Origin: Bolinopsis microptera
Lineage: Eukaryota; Ctenophora; Tentaculata; Lobata; Bolinopsidae
Length of the DNA: 64,000 bases
NCBI RefSeq assembly: GCF_026151205.1
Contig: NC_087084.1
Span: 5,139,538-5,203,537 of the forward strand
Reading direction: 5' to 3'
Shown: in pieces, positions 33,597-46,600 of the stretch
How the letters are laid out: every line of letters starts with the position of its first letter
Position numbering within the stretch: the stretch's first letter is position 1
Made by a program: the position numbers and the translations under genes
The notes under the pieces: generated by a model
Database searches by the model: none
Told to the model about the DNA's origin: nothing
What the model saw: the letters and a program-made list of their open reading frames with translations, nothing else

Positions 33597-33913
33597 ATAC
33601 TCTAGTAGCAGAGAGGAGTTGAGTGTGCACTTCGATGTACACAATTTCTGACCACACAGGGTCCTTCATTAGGTCATTCTAAACCAAAATCATCTAGGTA
33701 CCCAATTTGTGTCGCTAGTCCTAGTGCTACAGGGCATATTTTCTAAATTGCCCTCAGTCGCGAATGGGGATTTTTGTATTTTGGCCCCTGAAGGTCGTAG
33801 AGGCTTCATTTTTAGCTTAAAATGACCGCAATGGGCATGTTTATATACAACTTATGAATCAATATGTGGTCTAAAGGTCATATTTTTGGAAATAATCTCA
33901 AAAAATTGATTTT
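33597..33913 (+). repeat. Left terminal inverted repeat of the 7.6-kb transposon
   Basis: Matches 40842-41157 in reverse complement, from ATACTCTAGTAGCAG to CTCAAAAAATTGATTT, with only scattered substitutions. It contains AAAATGACCGCAATGG at 33819-33834, a motif shared with the ends of the second element at 55.7-59.0 kb. Confidence 0.95.
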
Positions 33914-34614
33914 TTAAAATAAACACAGAAAAAAATTTTTGTAACTAAAAATCAACGTTTTCGTAGTTCCAAAACTTCTATCTCGTGTTATTTTGAACAA
34001 TAGGCATCAAAATAAAGAACAAAATGAAGTCCTAATGTGGAAATATCACCCCTGGAACAAATAAAAAGCCTAAAATTTGCACTTGAATTATCTAAGAAAA
34101 TGTGATAAATTATGGATCATGAAACTAATATATCTTTGATCTCGTATAGCAGATGGAATGGTCGGTCGTTTGTGGATGATGGCTGGATGTACCAGGAATT
34201 AACAGCTGATGATATTGTAATCACTCAAATGCCGAAAGCTGTTCTGTCATGAAATATCAGAAACCATTTGAAATTCGACCTGACACGTTAGGTTGAAGAT
34301 TTATATGAAGACCTTTGATGTCTTTTGACCTAAAGTGGGACGGCAAACATCTTTGAAATTTGACCTAGGATGTGAATTACGTGCGATGCTTGTTCTAGGT
34401 ACGATTTATCAAAATAACCAACTTAGAAACCAGATAAATGATCTTTGTTATCATAAGTCATAACTGTTCCAGTTCAGTGTACAGCTATAATTGTGGTTAG
34501 TTACTTTGTTGTTCGATTAGCTGCTCGTTGCATAGACCTCAAGTGATTTTTCTAGTCGAAAACTATTAAGGCCTGTAAATTTGTTTGTTCTGAACGTATT
34601 CGATCATTGACGCC

Positions 34615-37600
34615 ATGGATGGAGATGAGCTGAAAAAACTGGCTGACAAAGTTTGTCTCCTGAAGATGGTCAGAAAGCTCAGCACAAGGGAGATATTTGA
34701 TGCTCTTTCACCTCAGGAGTTGGCTACCGCTATTATCTTATACCGTGTGTATGTCAGTGTCAGCAGTGCCAAGGTATTAGTCAACTTAAAATTATTCAAC
34801 TACTCGTTACAAATTGAAAGTTGTACTTGCTTTATTTGGTCAATTATCCTTGAAACCCATTAATTTCAATAGTAGCCAATATATTATAACTGCAGATTAA
34901 AACGGCCGAAGAGTGTCACAAGAAAAGGAAACAGAAAATCGCTAGCATTGCAGCATTGAATGATCACAAGCCTCTGAAATATGTTATGAAGAAAGCATTT
35001 ACTTGCCTGGTGACTGCTTCAAAAGGTAAGTGAATAACAAATTGTTAGTTAATAATATATGTACTCTGCCGTATTCAAAGTTTTCCTGAACTTTTTTCGA
35101 GCTACATTATCTTAAAATATTCAGTTTTAATTGTTAGAATTAATCTCCAATTAATAGATGTTGTTTCAGTTTGGCACTTAGGATTCTTCTCTTTTCAAGA
35201 CGTTTATGACAGATTTCTTCGGTTGGCTGATGACTCTAAATCGGACATAAATGAGGTTGTCACTGGTACGTTACCTCCTCAATTCGCTTCAATGTACGGT
35301 TCATTATAACTAGAAAAACTCAGTTGTTTGTCAAATATTTTTAATGTGAACAATTTATCTCACAGGTTTCCTGGGAGGAGATGATCAAACTCTGAATTTG
35401 CTATTTTCTCCTCTACTTATTTCTCAAACAAGGGCTGTTATTCCGGCAGAACTCTCTGAGAAAGCTTTTAATTTGCTTTCGGCAACCTGCGGGGACGAAT
35501 CTCCAGAAGCAGAAAGTGATGAAGACGAAAACATAGACCAGGAGCGTCCTTCGGTTAGTGCAGCATAGTTTTTTTTCGGAATATCTACTTTATTTTTAAC
35601 ACGAATCTTTAACCGTTTGCAGTTTATATAAGATAATCACGCGGGGAATTTTCACTTGATCGTTTATGAAGTTTTAACTGGTAATCTGATCGCAGACTAG
35701 CAAAGAAACCCCCCGAATACCTGTTGAACAGTTTAAAGGTATTGTTCTCAAGAATGAACCAAGATCTGACTCTTCAAAAATCACTTATAAATGTGTCATC
35801 TGTGGTAAAGTGGAAAAAAGTGCCGATAGGCTAGAAGGTAAATTATTGAACTGTCATTATTATGCTTATTTCAATGCTTACTTGTCCCATTTACATGCTT
35901 TTTTCTGTATTAACTGAAGATATTGGTCCTTCACATCTTAGCTGTAATTTTATAAAATAAATTTTCCCTCAGGAAAAGAGGAGAAACGTTTAATTATCAA
36001 AACTGCTGCTCAGCATTTTAACGATCAAGACGTGTTAAACAATATTGCTGAGTGTCCGGATACATTTTGGTATCATAACCAATATGCAACACTCAGAAGG
36101 AAAAATCCAACTCAGTGCTTCAAAGCGTATTCAATCAAGTTTAAAAAGTCTCCTCCGAGTGATCCAGCTCCAGATCCAACCAGTAAACACGTAGAGACGG
36201 CCATGGATGCTCCAGCACGCCTGAGAAAGAGCACAAGGTCTCGATCTGACAGCGGAGAAATATCTAGTCTTACACTGCATGAGAGCAAAAAAGGCAGGAA
36301 AGATGTAACACTTGTTTGTGAAATATGTCAAAAACGAGCTTCAGGGGCCTGGCCCAATCAATCGTATAAACTACTCCGAATTTCAGAAATGAAAGAAGGT
36401 GACACAAGAGCATCAAGATTTCTTAGTGCTATGAAGTTTAACGAAGACCATATTCTCAAAAAGTTCATATACTGCAAGACTGTTGGAGACATCTTTGCTG
36501 CCGATGTCTACTACCACAGCAACTGCATGATCCTCTATCTAAGGAAATACGAGCGTCAGGTTGACAAACTTCTACAAAACCTTCAGAGAGAGGATTCAGA
36601 GGTAAATCTGGAAAATGAAATAAATTCACTCCTCAGAAATCTTGACTTCGAAAGGAAAGCTTACACATTGACCGAGATCACGAAGTTATTAAACGATAAT
36701 ACTTCTCTCGAATACAACAACAGGAGATCGAAAGCCTATTTGATTAAGTTATTTGGAGAGGAGCTATCCTTTTCTTATTCTAGAGATAGGGCACATCCTC
36801 AAGTGGTCTTTAAAAGGTCTTTTGAAGTTTCAGATATCATAGAGGGTAAGTTGAGAAACTATGATCCGATCAAAGAATGTGCTAAAACATTGGCTACCGA
36901 AATCAAATCGCATAGTTTTAACTTAGATGAAAGCCTCTGTCTTCCTGCTGATTTGACAATCGCAATGGAACGTTACACCGAGTGCAGACCAAACCATTGG
37001 CTTAGGTTTGTCACCGCACTTTTTAAAGATACAAAACACAAGATTGAAGAAGAATGGCTCATGAAGTTTGACTCAGTTTTCCAATTTTTCTATTATTGGA
37101 TGTCAGGAAATATGACTCCAATGCACTGTGGTATAACTGAATCGATTCACTGTATCTCAAAGTCCAGGGAAATTATCGATATGGTTAGTCGATTCGGCTT
37201 TGGAATAAGCTATGACTCAATGAAAAGAATAGATGTTGGTATAGTGGAAGATGTCAAAGACAAGACTGGTGACAACAGAGGACCGGTAAATGATAGTATC
37301 AAGCCGGGTACGCCCATCCAAGGTGCAGTTGACAATTTCAACCATAAAGAGAGAACTCCAACTGGAGGTGATGTTAGCAATGACACAGTTTTGGTAATTT
37401 GGCAAAATAGTCTGGGCAATGAAGAGTCCCTATCTGATATAAATGAGATTAGTAAACGGCCAAAGTTGAAGTGGGAGGAAAGAAAACGAAACTTAGATTG
37501 TCGATTACCCTGCCAAAATTTGATTGAATCTAAATTGATGAAGAACACCGGGGAGATCGGCGAAGGGTTCACCCCAGACATGAACTACAAAAATAATAGT

Positions 37601-40600
37601 TCATTGCTAGAAAAGGCTGAAGAAGACCATACTACTTGGTTCTTTGCAAGGAATTTGCAACATGTCAGTGATGAAACGTTTACTTCCCATGTGCCCAGTC
37701 AGACTGCAGTGAACAGTAAACTACTATCTGCTGTACGAAGCTCTCCAAAAAAAACATCTATCTCATTTTTCCCAATTTTGCCATACCCTGCAACAGAGAT
37801 GGACAGTATTTACACTTCTATGGTTAACTTTAAGGATGTCCTAAACCAAAGAGGTGAAACCTGTGGCGCCCTTTGGTGTGACGAAGGTGTGTATTGTCTG
37901 GCAAAGGAAATACAGATGCTTAAACCAGAACAATTTGGTATGCTGTTTATTGGTCTTGGGCCCTTCCATTGGTCTAAGATTGTCATGGGGGCCATTGGAA
38001 AGTGGCTAAACGCCTCAGGGATCGGAGAGGCACTTACCAACTCTGGTGTGTTTACCTTAGGAGCAGCCAAGTCAAGTGTTCTACAAGGAGGAGATTATGT
38101 TAAAGCCAAGGACGGAATGAACATCATTGCAGAAGCGATCACTCTACTACAATTCAAAGCTTTCTTAAAGAGCGAGGACTACGAACTAAAGAAGCATCTT
38201 CTTGGCCTTGAAGACATCAAGTATGACATGAACGAAGTTTTCGAGAACTTGTATGAGTCGTCTAATGTAGATGCTTTCCAAGGTGCATGGGAGCTGGCTA
38301 AGTTGACTCTCGAGAAGCTGAAATCTGCTTTTAATGAGTTTCGAAAGTCCCACAATGCAGATCAAAACTACGAGTACTGGAACCTGTTCCTGGATCATAT
38401 ATACCCATGTATCCGGGACTTTGAGGCATCGGTTCGAACTGGAAAATGGGATTTATTTGTATCCGCTGTTGAAAGAAGCCTTGTGATATTTTTTGCGACT
38501 GGGAGACCAAATTATAGTAGATACGGACCCTTATTCCATCAAGATTGTCTTGATCTACAAAGAAAGTCTCCTGTAATGTACAAACATTTCAAGAAAGGAA
38601 TGTTTGTTTGTTACATGTCCGAGCGATATGGCAGTGGTATAGGCTTTGATCAAGGACTCGAAAAAGCGTACAATCACACTGCGAAAGCTACTGGTGGAAT
38701 TATTGGAATGACCCGCCAAAAAAAAGCCGTGGCCATGTGGGATATCATCAAACACGAAAAGGATTGTATGTTTCTTTTGTTAGGGAGACGATTAAAATTA
38801 AGGAGACTATGGGTGAACTAGACAGCCTGCACCATGAATTTGATCTGAATCAAGCTCAGGCAACCCACAGACGTATGAAACAACTGGTTGAGTACATCGA
38901 GTCGGTAGGCAATCCTTTCCTATCAGAAGCAACAAACAAGCTGACCAACTTGACGTCAAAGGAAGCTGTTGAGAATGTCGATTATCTCTTGAACTGCCTC
39001 GACCATGGACGAAGAAACTACGAAATCTTTTTACAAGAAAGATTCGTCCACAAGGTGAAAGGTTTGCATGCGAAGATCTCGAGCAAATACGAACCAACAT
39101 TTTCAGATTATAACATGGTCGAAAAACAGAAGGTCAAGCTAACATCAGACGACCAAGAAAACAGCTCTGCAGTCAGTTTCATACAATATGCCACTGCAAG
39201 GGGAAGAAAAGTGGAAGAGGTACTATCATACCCAATTACATCTCGCCCCATATATTTGCTAGAGCCCGAGACAACCAATCAAAAGAAAGCTGTCAAAGGC
39301 ACCTTAACAAGCTCTTTACTGAACTCACTAAACAAGGAGTTTGTAATCGTCGGGCAGGATGAGCAGCGTGTTCCACACGTGAAAACTACTGCTGTTGTTA
39401 TTGACTTCATGTCAGTTATAAGACGATTCTCCTCAGTGAAGATGACCAATGTTAAGAGTTTCGGATCGTTCACTGCAATGATTCTAAGTGCCATTATCAG
39501 TTATGGTAGTGCTAGTGATGCAATACACGTTATACTGGAGAATTATAGCGAAATGTCTGTTAAATCAGCTGAGAGGGCCAGGAGGGCAACAAAAGACGGT
39601 AAGAAGACCGCTCCAATATATTGTGACGTTGTTTCAGAGGAACAGACACTCCCTGTGTCATTCGACGATTTTTTCGGAAGGACCAGCAACAAAGTCAGCC
39701 TCCAGAATTTCTTCGTAGACTATTGTCTGAAACATTACTCCTCAGACAGGTCACTTTATATAGCTGGTGGTAGCAGGTCGGATCCCGACAAATGTATTAA
39801 GATTGCTGGTGGTGCTTGGGAAGAAGCTAATGTCTACCGAGCTTCTCATGAAGAAGCTGATGATAGGATAATGTATTCTATCAACAAGTTATACGAGAGC
39901 ACACCCAATAATTGCTCAATATCAGTTATATCACCAGATGCTGATATTTTTGTGACCCTGCTGTACCATTTAAGAAACAGGTGGCATGGTATGGAACTTT
40001 ATCTGTTAAAGAAAGGCAGGGTTAAAGAAGACAAGATACTTCAGAACGAGCTCTACCCACTCCATAAGCTAATCTTGAATCTTAGTCCAAGTGTGATTGA
40101 TAATCTTCCAGCTGGGCACGCCTTAACAGGTTGTGACTCAGTCGCAAAAGTGGGCACTAAGCCATCCTTGCTGAAAGCCCTAAAAACGGACGGTAGCTTA
40201 ATTCAAGACTTCGGAGTTGATATACTGAATGATGAAATGATTGACCAGGCAGAGTCATTTCTGGTAAAGGTAACAGCTAACAAAGCCTATGAGAATTGTT
40301 ACTCGTTTGATGAACTCAGAACAACAATGTACAAGCATTCAAGGGATAAAAAGTTCATCAAACTCCCTTGCTCATCAAATGAGATACGTCAAAACATTAA
40401 GCGAGCATATTATCAAACGAGAATGTGGTTGGAATCTCCTTATGGAGATGCAAGAGAACTTCTACACGTTGAAGACTATGGATATGACACCAGTTTTGCA
40501 CCGACATGGTACCTGCCACCAAGCAGGCCATTGGATGTTCCTCTGCCTTGCAAATGTAAATCGTGTGTAAGGAGAACATGTCCCTGTAGACAGAAGGAAA

Positions 40601-40665
40601 TCTCATGCTCTGATTATTGCAAATGTTTTGGACAGTGCAAGAGCATATTTAGAAATGATTCATGA
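34615..40665 (+). CDS. Transposase with XPG/FEN1-like nuclease and CXC tail (Academ-like)
   Basis: Exons 34615-34773, 34896-35025, 35170-35265, 35366-35553, 35696-35837 and 35973 onward. All five junctions have GT-AG borders and continuous phase, giving about 1,800 residues. The N-terminal part has Cys-pair motifs (KCVICGKVEKS; VCEICQKRASG). A central region includes LGPFHWSKIVMGAIGKWLNA, QGGDYVKAKDG, YWNLFLDHIYPCIRDF and FDQGLEKAYNHTAKATGG. The C-terminal half has acidic motifs in the order of XPG/FEN1 nucleases: VVIDFMS, HEEADDRIM, SPDADIFVTLLYH and HALTGCDS followed by a helix-turn-helix-like KVGTKPSLLKAL. A Cys-rich CXC-like module ends the protein (CKCKSCVRRTCPC...CSDYCKCFGQC). Near 38740-38760 the frame moves by -1, overlapping to the stop at 38819-38821. 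This is either a mutation, a consensus error or programmed frameshifting. The role would be cutting and joining its own transposon ends. Confidence 0.85.
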
Positions 40666-40841
40666 TTTACACTTTCTGATTTTATTTGTATAGCTTTGAT
40701 TTATACTGTATGACATGATTTGGAGGGTTTATTTATTCGATTTTATCTATTGTTAGAGAAATTATTTAATTTAAAATCGTCTAACAATTATTGACGAGAT
40801 AATAGTAGTAGCAGTACCAAGTATCGTAAATAAAATTTTGT

Positions 40842-41157
40842 AAATCAATTTTTTGAGATTATCTCCAAAAATATGACCTTTAGACCACATATTGATTCAT
40901 AAGTTGTATATAAACATGCCCATTGCGGTCATTTTAAGCTAAAAATGAAGCCTCTACGACCTTCAGGGGCCAAAATACAAAAATCCCCATTCGCGACTGA
41001 GGGCAATTTAGAAAATATGCCCTGTAGCACTAGGACTAGCGACACAAATTGGGTACCTAGATGATTTTGGTTTAGAACGACCTAATGAAGGACCCTGTGT
41101 GGTCAGAAATTGTGGACATCGAAGTGCACACTCAACTCCTCTCTGCTACTCTAGTAT
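40842..41157 (-). repeat. Right terminal inverted repeat of the 7.6-kb transposon
   Basis: Reverse complement of 33597-33913. Begins about 175 bases after the transposase stop. The stretch between (40666-40841) is AT-rich and should hold the poly(A) signal. Confidence 0.95.
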
Positions 41158-41954
41158 TAGTCTTTGCTAGTAAAGCATTCCTGTTTCCTTTTAAGAGGTC
41201 ACTATTATTGGAGAACATTGGTGGCCGATTGGTGGCTAAAATAAAACCAAGCAAAAGAAAATGGAAATGTTTGAAAAAGTCTTCAACTATGTTCAGGTCC
41301 AATTGACCTTATTTTGAGTGTTTCAAGTTTGATGTTAAAGTTTAGTTTTTCTTACCCTCTTTAAGTTATGAGAATTCTTCTTTGATATCCATTTTATATA
41401 ATATCCTGTTTTTATTTGTTCCAAAACTTCAGAATTCACCCGCTCAGTCTTTTAATATTACGAAAGCAAATAAATATAATTTAATAAACCTCTTCGGAAC
41501 AATATATTGATACATCAAACAATCTGAAAAGTTGAAAGTGTTAAATTTAATTTGCTGGCCTAATTAATAAAATGTCTTTGTCCTTACAGCTACTGATACT
41601 CCTTCCTAAAATGATGAGGACAACAAACGCATATGTGTAAGCTTTGTTAAGTATACGACCACTATCTCAATAAATGATTAAAAGTTGACCTCAACTCTTA
41701 GACTATTCGAAGACTGAGTTTTAGTTTAATGTTACATTTTTATCGTGGACTGGTCCGTGGGGGCAGTCACTAGGTGTTTAAGCTTGAAATTGTTGCGAGG
41801 GAGCCCCAGTTAAACTTAAATTGCCATTGTGGATTGGTGCCTCAAATCTGCAAAGAATTTTGCGGAAATTGTTGTCAACTGCCGAGCCAAAAAATCCGAG
41901 CGTGCTAAATTATCAGTAATAGTATCACTCTACATGACAGTCGATCTTCGAAAT
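41158..41954. other. Spacer between mobile elements
   Basis: AT-rich, no gene seen; reading frames here are short and match nothing I know. Confidence 0.4.
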
Positions 41955-43210
41955 TTTTATAAACCTTTAAAAGGGCCCCTGATGCAGTTGAAACCTATTA
42001 CCTGGTTCGAAGTATTTTCGAACGCTGATTCCGAATCACGCCAAATGACATAGGGTTAAACTGCTCCCCGATACTTATACTTATAGATAATGATATCGGC
42101 AAAAAACTGTATCGATCACGTGCAATATTAGTATTACCATATAACTATAACATGTAACTATAAGCAATTATAGTAGAGGCTCTTACGGGCAAAAAGACGT
42201 GTTTTCTGCTACGATTTTAGAGACCTAACCGCTAATTGGACACAATAGTATGATGTCTAAGGATCGATAATATGTTAAGAAGTATAAATTTGGCCTTATT
42301 AGTCACGTGCTATACCAATGCGCGTTTTAAACTTTGACAGTCTATTACTCTAAGGCAAATAGAGTAATTATATTCATATTTTGTCATCTATAAGATCACA
42401 TTATTTTCTATTTAGTGTGAAAATATGAGCTAGAACGGACATAATCTCGCTGGGTTATAGCTGTTTGAAATTTATGATAAACGCGCGGGTGCCAATTGAT
42501 AACAACTAAATGCTTTTGCGCGTAGTGCGCGTCGAAAATTTGGCAAAAACGCTTGCGGAGTGACAATATTCAAACTTCGATAAAGTATATGAAGTGGGTA
42601 CTTCTCGGAAAGGAAAAATTTAGGCAAACACGATGTGACTATTTTTGGGTTGATTTAATACAACTGCAAAAAATTATTCAAACTTCAAGCAAAAAAGTCA
42701 AATTTTTACCACTTTTTTGGATTTTTACCCCCAAAAAAATAGAGGGATTTTTCAAATTTTTATATCATCTTGTGCGGCTGTGTTTTAGCTATCTCCATGC
42801 AAGTTTTGCCGACATGCCAACAAAATTTACTTGTTCAAAATATCAAAAAACATGGTTTTTTGGCCTATTTTTTTCCCAAAAATCGGTTTTTGCAATTTTA
42901 CCCCCAAAAAGTCAGTCCAATCATCTTAAAACCACTTTTAATCGATTCTACGGTCAAAAATACGTCTAGTAAGGTGTATCTGGGGTCCCTAGCGTATCGA
43001 GCAGACAATGCCCGTAAGAGCCTCTACTATTAGGAATAAGTTGGTATAATTTCTCGTTCGGGTTAGGGTTTCACTTTCAGCATATGCTTCACTAAAGCAT
43101 TGCTTCACTTTCAGTTAGGGATTTGGTTAGGGTTTATACTAGTTAGGCTTGGGATCAGAAATTAGAGGGTTACTGTTAGTGTTAGTGTTAGTGTTACTGT
43201 TAGGGTTTCG
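41955..43210 (+). mobile_element. Diverged relative of the MULE-type MITE, interrupted
   Basis: AACGCTGATTCCGAATCACG, ATAGGGTTAAACTGCT and CGATCACGTGCAAT at about 42020-42125, then GGGTTAGGGTTT near 43063, follow the order of the 13542-13916 element (AACGTTGATTCC-type core, TAGGGTTAAAATGCT, GGTCACGTGAC, then telomere-like repeats). An 859-bp insert at 42171-43029 separates the two parts. The downstream part degenerates into GTTAGT and GTTACT repeats to 43206. Its own ends are not clear. Confidence 0.55.
42171..43029. mobile_element. 859-bp element with inverted ends, nested in a MITE
   Basis: The ends TAGTAGAGGCTCTTACGGGC (42171 onward) and the exact complement (to 43029) are flanked by TTA on both sides, a possible 3-bp duplication. 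The interior is AT-rich with AAAAAATAGAGGG and TTTTTTGGCC tracts. The frame at 42553-42969 is repetitive and not convincing as protein. The superfamily is uncertain; TTA would fit PIF/Harbinger. Confidence 0.65.
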
Positions 43211-43503
43211 AATATATTTATTCAGATCAGAGCCACCTAGGGCTAGAGGACGTGTTAGAAAAGTCACATGACAGTCGAGTGTAGACAGTAAAGTGATTAA
43301 TTATCATCATCCCGAAAAATCGTCACAAATTAAAAGGTATAATATTCTCCCGCGGCTTCATATGTACATTAAACATTAAATTTAAAACTAAAAGCCAAGC
43401 TAGCATGACGTCATGACCCAATATATATAATTATTAATTTTATCTACGGCTACAACGTAAAACATGTTGTGATTTAACTTTAAGAGCTCAGCTGTACTTG
43501 TAG

Positions 43504-43659
43504 CAGGGACAAAAGGAAATCGCGGCATGTACGGATGACGGAATCGTGATTTTCCCCATTATTTGCGACAAATTTTATGTATAGTTTAAAATACCGCGAA
43601 ATGTAATTCGCGGTATCGCGATTTTTGGCCAAAATTACCGCGAAATCCTTTTGTCCCTG
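43504..43659. mobile_element. hAT-type MITE, family 2, copy 1
   Basis: 156 bp starting CAGGGACAAAAGGAAATCGC and ending GAAATCCTTTTGTCCCTG. It is flanked by imperfect 8-bp repeats (ACTTGTAG and AGCTGTAG). The same element is at 57021-57169 with a perfect 8-bp duplication. No coding capacity; the interior has GCGACAAATTTTATGTATAG and foldback CGCGGTATCGCG sequence. Confidence 0.88.
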
Positions 43660-46600
43660 AGCTGTAGCATAGCATATTGATATAGCATAAAATTAAAATA
43701 TAAACCGTGCCTGAAGTAATTGCAAATTATAAATTTTAATTATTTACCTGAGAATGTCGTATGACTATGATTATTTTGATTACATTTACACTTACAGGCC
43801 GGCTGTCTCACGGCAGGTGCGTTGTACTCGGCCTCGGAACAGCTCTTAAAGTTAAATAAATATAGTTATCTTATTTTATTTGACCAAAACCCATAATTGG
43901 GTAAAGCTGAGTGGACCGCTGCCAGTGTTTCTCTTTCCCAAACAAAAGTAATTGATATTAATATGAATTACCGTCTGCAATTAATGCAAAATGATATCGA
44001 GAATGAAGTCGGTCGCTTGCTTTTCCCATTCAATTTCATTCACGGCTTACCGCTTACGAATTGTAATAAGTTTTGGTTTATTACATCAATCAAGCTCTGT
44101 GAAAATCTCTTAATTGGGTTGCTTTCGGGTCGATACCTACCCAGTACCCGCATAGTGCTCCTTTATCTATTCCAATTGGGTTTCCAGAACCCAATTCCCG
44201 ATACGGCAATACAGGATACTCCTGAACCTTGAAACGTTTTTCAAAATAACAGTGCTGGCGCCCATATGGCGCGTATTTTGCGCAAATTTCTTAAAAACCT
44301 CCACATAACTATTTCTATCCCTTTCATCTTTGACATTGAATTAGAATGTTTTGAACTTAAAATGTGCCTGCTGAACTACTTTATTAAATGAGTCTTAATG
44401 CCTGAAAAACAGTACATAACAGCTGGGGTTTAATAATTAATAGTATAGTGGGTAAATAGTATAGTGAGTATAATAATGGCGGCGGTCGTGCTTTGCCAAC
44501 ACAGTGATACTGATAGTGATAATGTTATGGTTTTGTCAGATATGGGATACGTCTGGTTATCACTACTATACTACAGGTAATAGTACTGATCTGATCACAA
44601 TCATGAAAGTAATACTGATACAATAGGGGTCATGGATAAAAACTAAGTATGAAGTATTTGTTGAGTAGTTACTGACAAGTAAATATTTAAGTTCTCAAGG
44701 GTCTCTGCAGATTTGGTATTCATAAAACTTGAGTACAAACCTGAACCACAAAGTAAAAACTCATACTCCGACTAAACTCAACTTTGAGCACGACGCGACT
44801 TGAATCTTATTAAATCCTCCTGGTGATCAGTTGTAAAGTATTGTAAAGCATTAAATGATAGTATGACAGTCATTGCAGTTGTTGTATTGGTGTTAACAAT
44901 AACATTTTGAGATTATTGTAATTAGTATTTGTTGAGTAGTAATTTGGACAGAGTACTGTAAAAACATTTTGAAAGTATTGCCCAATTTAATTTATTTACA
45001 AAGAACTACTCAAAGTTAGAAAGTGTATAATTTAATGGCAATCTTTTATTTTTAACAAGTCCTAGCTGTGAGTACGTCTGAGAGAGTAGATTAGTCACAT
45101 GAACTTGCCAAAGATAATTTCAGTCTTACACCTATATTAATATATCAGCTTGAGCTTGAGATAATTGTTTGTTGAGCAGCTTGTGCGAGAGCAAAACTGG
45201 AATTGCATCATATATTTGAGTGGTGATGGATTGAGAATTATCAAATTAAGCTTACTTTTTTATTTTTCCTTTCTGTGGCTCTGTCAGCCTATCTGCTATC
45301 TAAATCTTTTATCCCGAAAAATTGAAAATGTTCACTAAAATGTTTTCAAACATTCTTTAAAGTAGTTCATTATAAATATACGTTTTACGTAATTATTAAG
45401 AACTTTGATCAATATTATATACAGTACTACTTCGATGGCTATTTTTTATATCAGTATCTTCATCTATCACCGACTTGCACTTCTTTTATCATTCGTCCTA
45501 TCAGGAGCGAAATAACATCTGTTGTAATCATTAGTTTGTTCGGGTGATAGCTGTAACGATGTTTACATGGTATCGTTCATATGTTTGATATTGCGTAAGT
45601 AAGCATAGGGGAGGGAGTTTGATCAAAAGCTTGCTAGTGTAATTTCTTTACAATGTGTATTGTGTAAAGTGACTTACAGTTACAGAGGGGAGAGAGGAGA
45701 ACATAATGACCAAGAATAGCTTCCATAATATTTTAACCATTCCCATTTGTTATAGTCATTAGTGTTCTTTAGGTTGCTAGCTCTCCTAGAGGCCATGTAA
45801 ACTTCAAAAAACATCAAGAATTATCAACAGATGTTTATAAAACATAATATAATTAGGGCTACCTTTTTAATACGTTCCATTTAAAAAATGCTCTCAATAT
45901 GAATGGGCATTTTGTGATTTATTAAAAATTACGCTTATTTTGTTTTGACTATATCTTTTAATGTAGACACGTGTGCAGGTATAATAGTTGTGAGTTCGTA
46001 TGATTTTCTATGAGTGTGCAACATTTTAAGACATTTTTTTGAAATAAATCCAAAAATGCCGGTTTGGGCATGTCTGTATTGCCCGAATGCCCGATTTGGA
46101 TGATAATTTTTTGGGAGTAGCTCTTATGGCCTTATAATTATATAATATATACTTATATACCTTCGATAATCTGTTGAGAAATCGGTGGGCACTTGATCTT
46201 TTGAAATTGTGGGGTCCTTAAATCTTTGTGTTGTTTTAGGACATAACATATTTCGATCCTATAGATTTGATCTGCCAATCTTAATTGAACTCATGATTAA
46301 ATATTACACGAGGCTAATAGTAATGATAGTTCGGGCAATTGAAATATTTATACACTAATGACTAAACCGACGTGCTTATTGCTAATTCATCGCAAGAATA
46401 TATTTTCCACATTCTGAACATAATTATGTGTCAGCGTAGCTCTTTTTATTTCATTTACTTGAGTTATATTTTTAGAATCACATCAATTTTAGTATTGGGA
46501 ACGCAATAAAATAAATAAAATTATTATAATTGCTTTTATTATATTATCGTTATCATTTTTCGTCCTTGTACCCTTGCTGCAAGTTGAATGAGTGGGTGAT

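Larger units (their letters stand above)
33597..41157 (+). mobile_element. Academ-like DNA transposon, nearly complete (7.56 kb)
   Basis: Bounded by long inverted repeats 33597-33913 and 40842-41157 that match almost base for base. The outermost bases read ATACTCTAGTAGCAG on the left and ATACTAGAGTAGCAG on the opposite strand at the right. Inside is one large intron-containing gene in plus orientation (34615-40665). A transposase with an XPG-like nuclease plus long inverted repeats is what I know of the Academ superfamily, so I assign it there with moderate confidence. I could not find a clear target duplication: TATT on the left against TAGT on the right is the nearest. High identity between the two ends suggests a fairly recent insertion. 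Confidence 0.88.

Noticed and set aside
33593-41161. Target duplication for the 7.6-kb transposon
   Set aside because: TATT versus TAGT is the closest match; too weak to claim.
43796-43844. Possible 49-bp exon on the minus strand (strong GTAAGTGT donor, open SCSEAEYNAPAVRQPAC)
   Set aside because: The acceptor is weak and no neighbouring exon in phase could be found.
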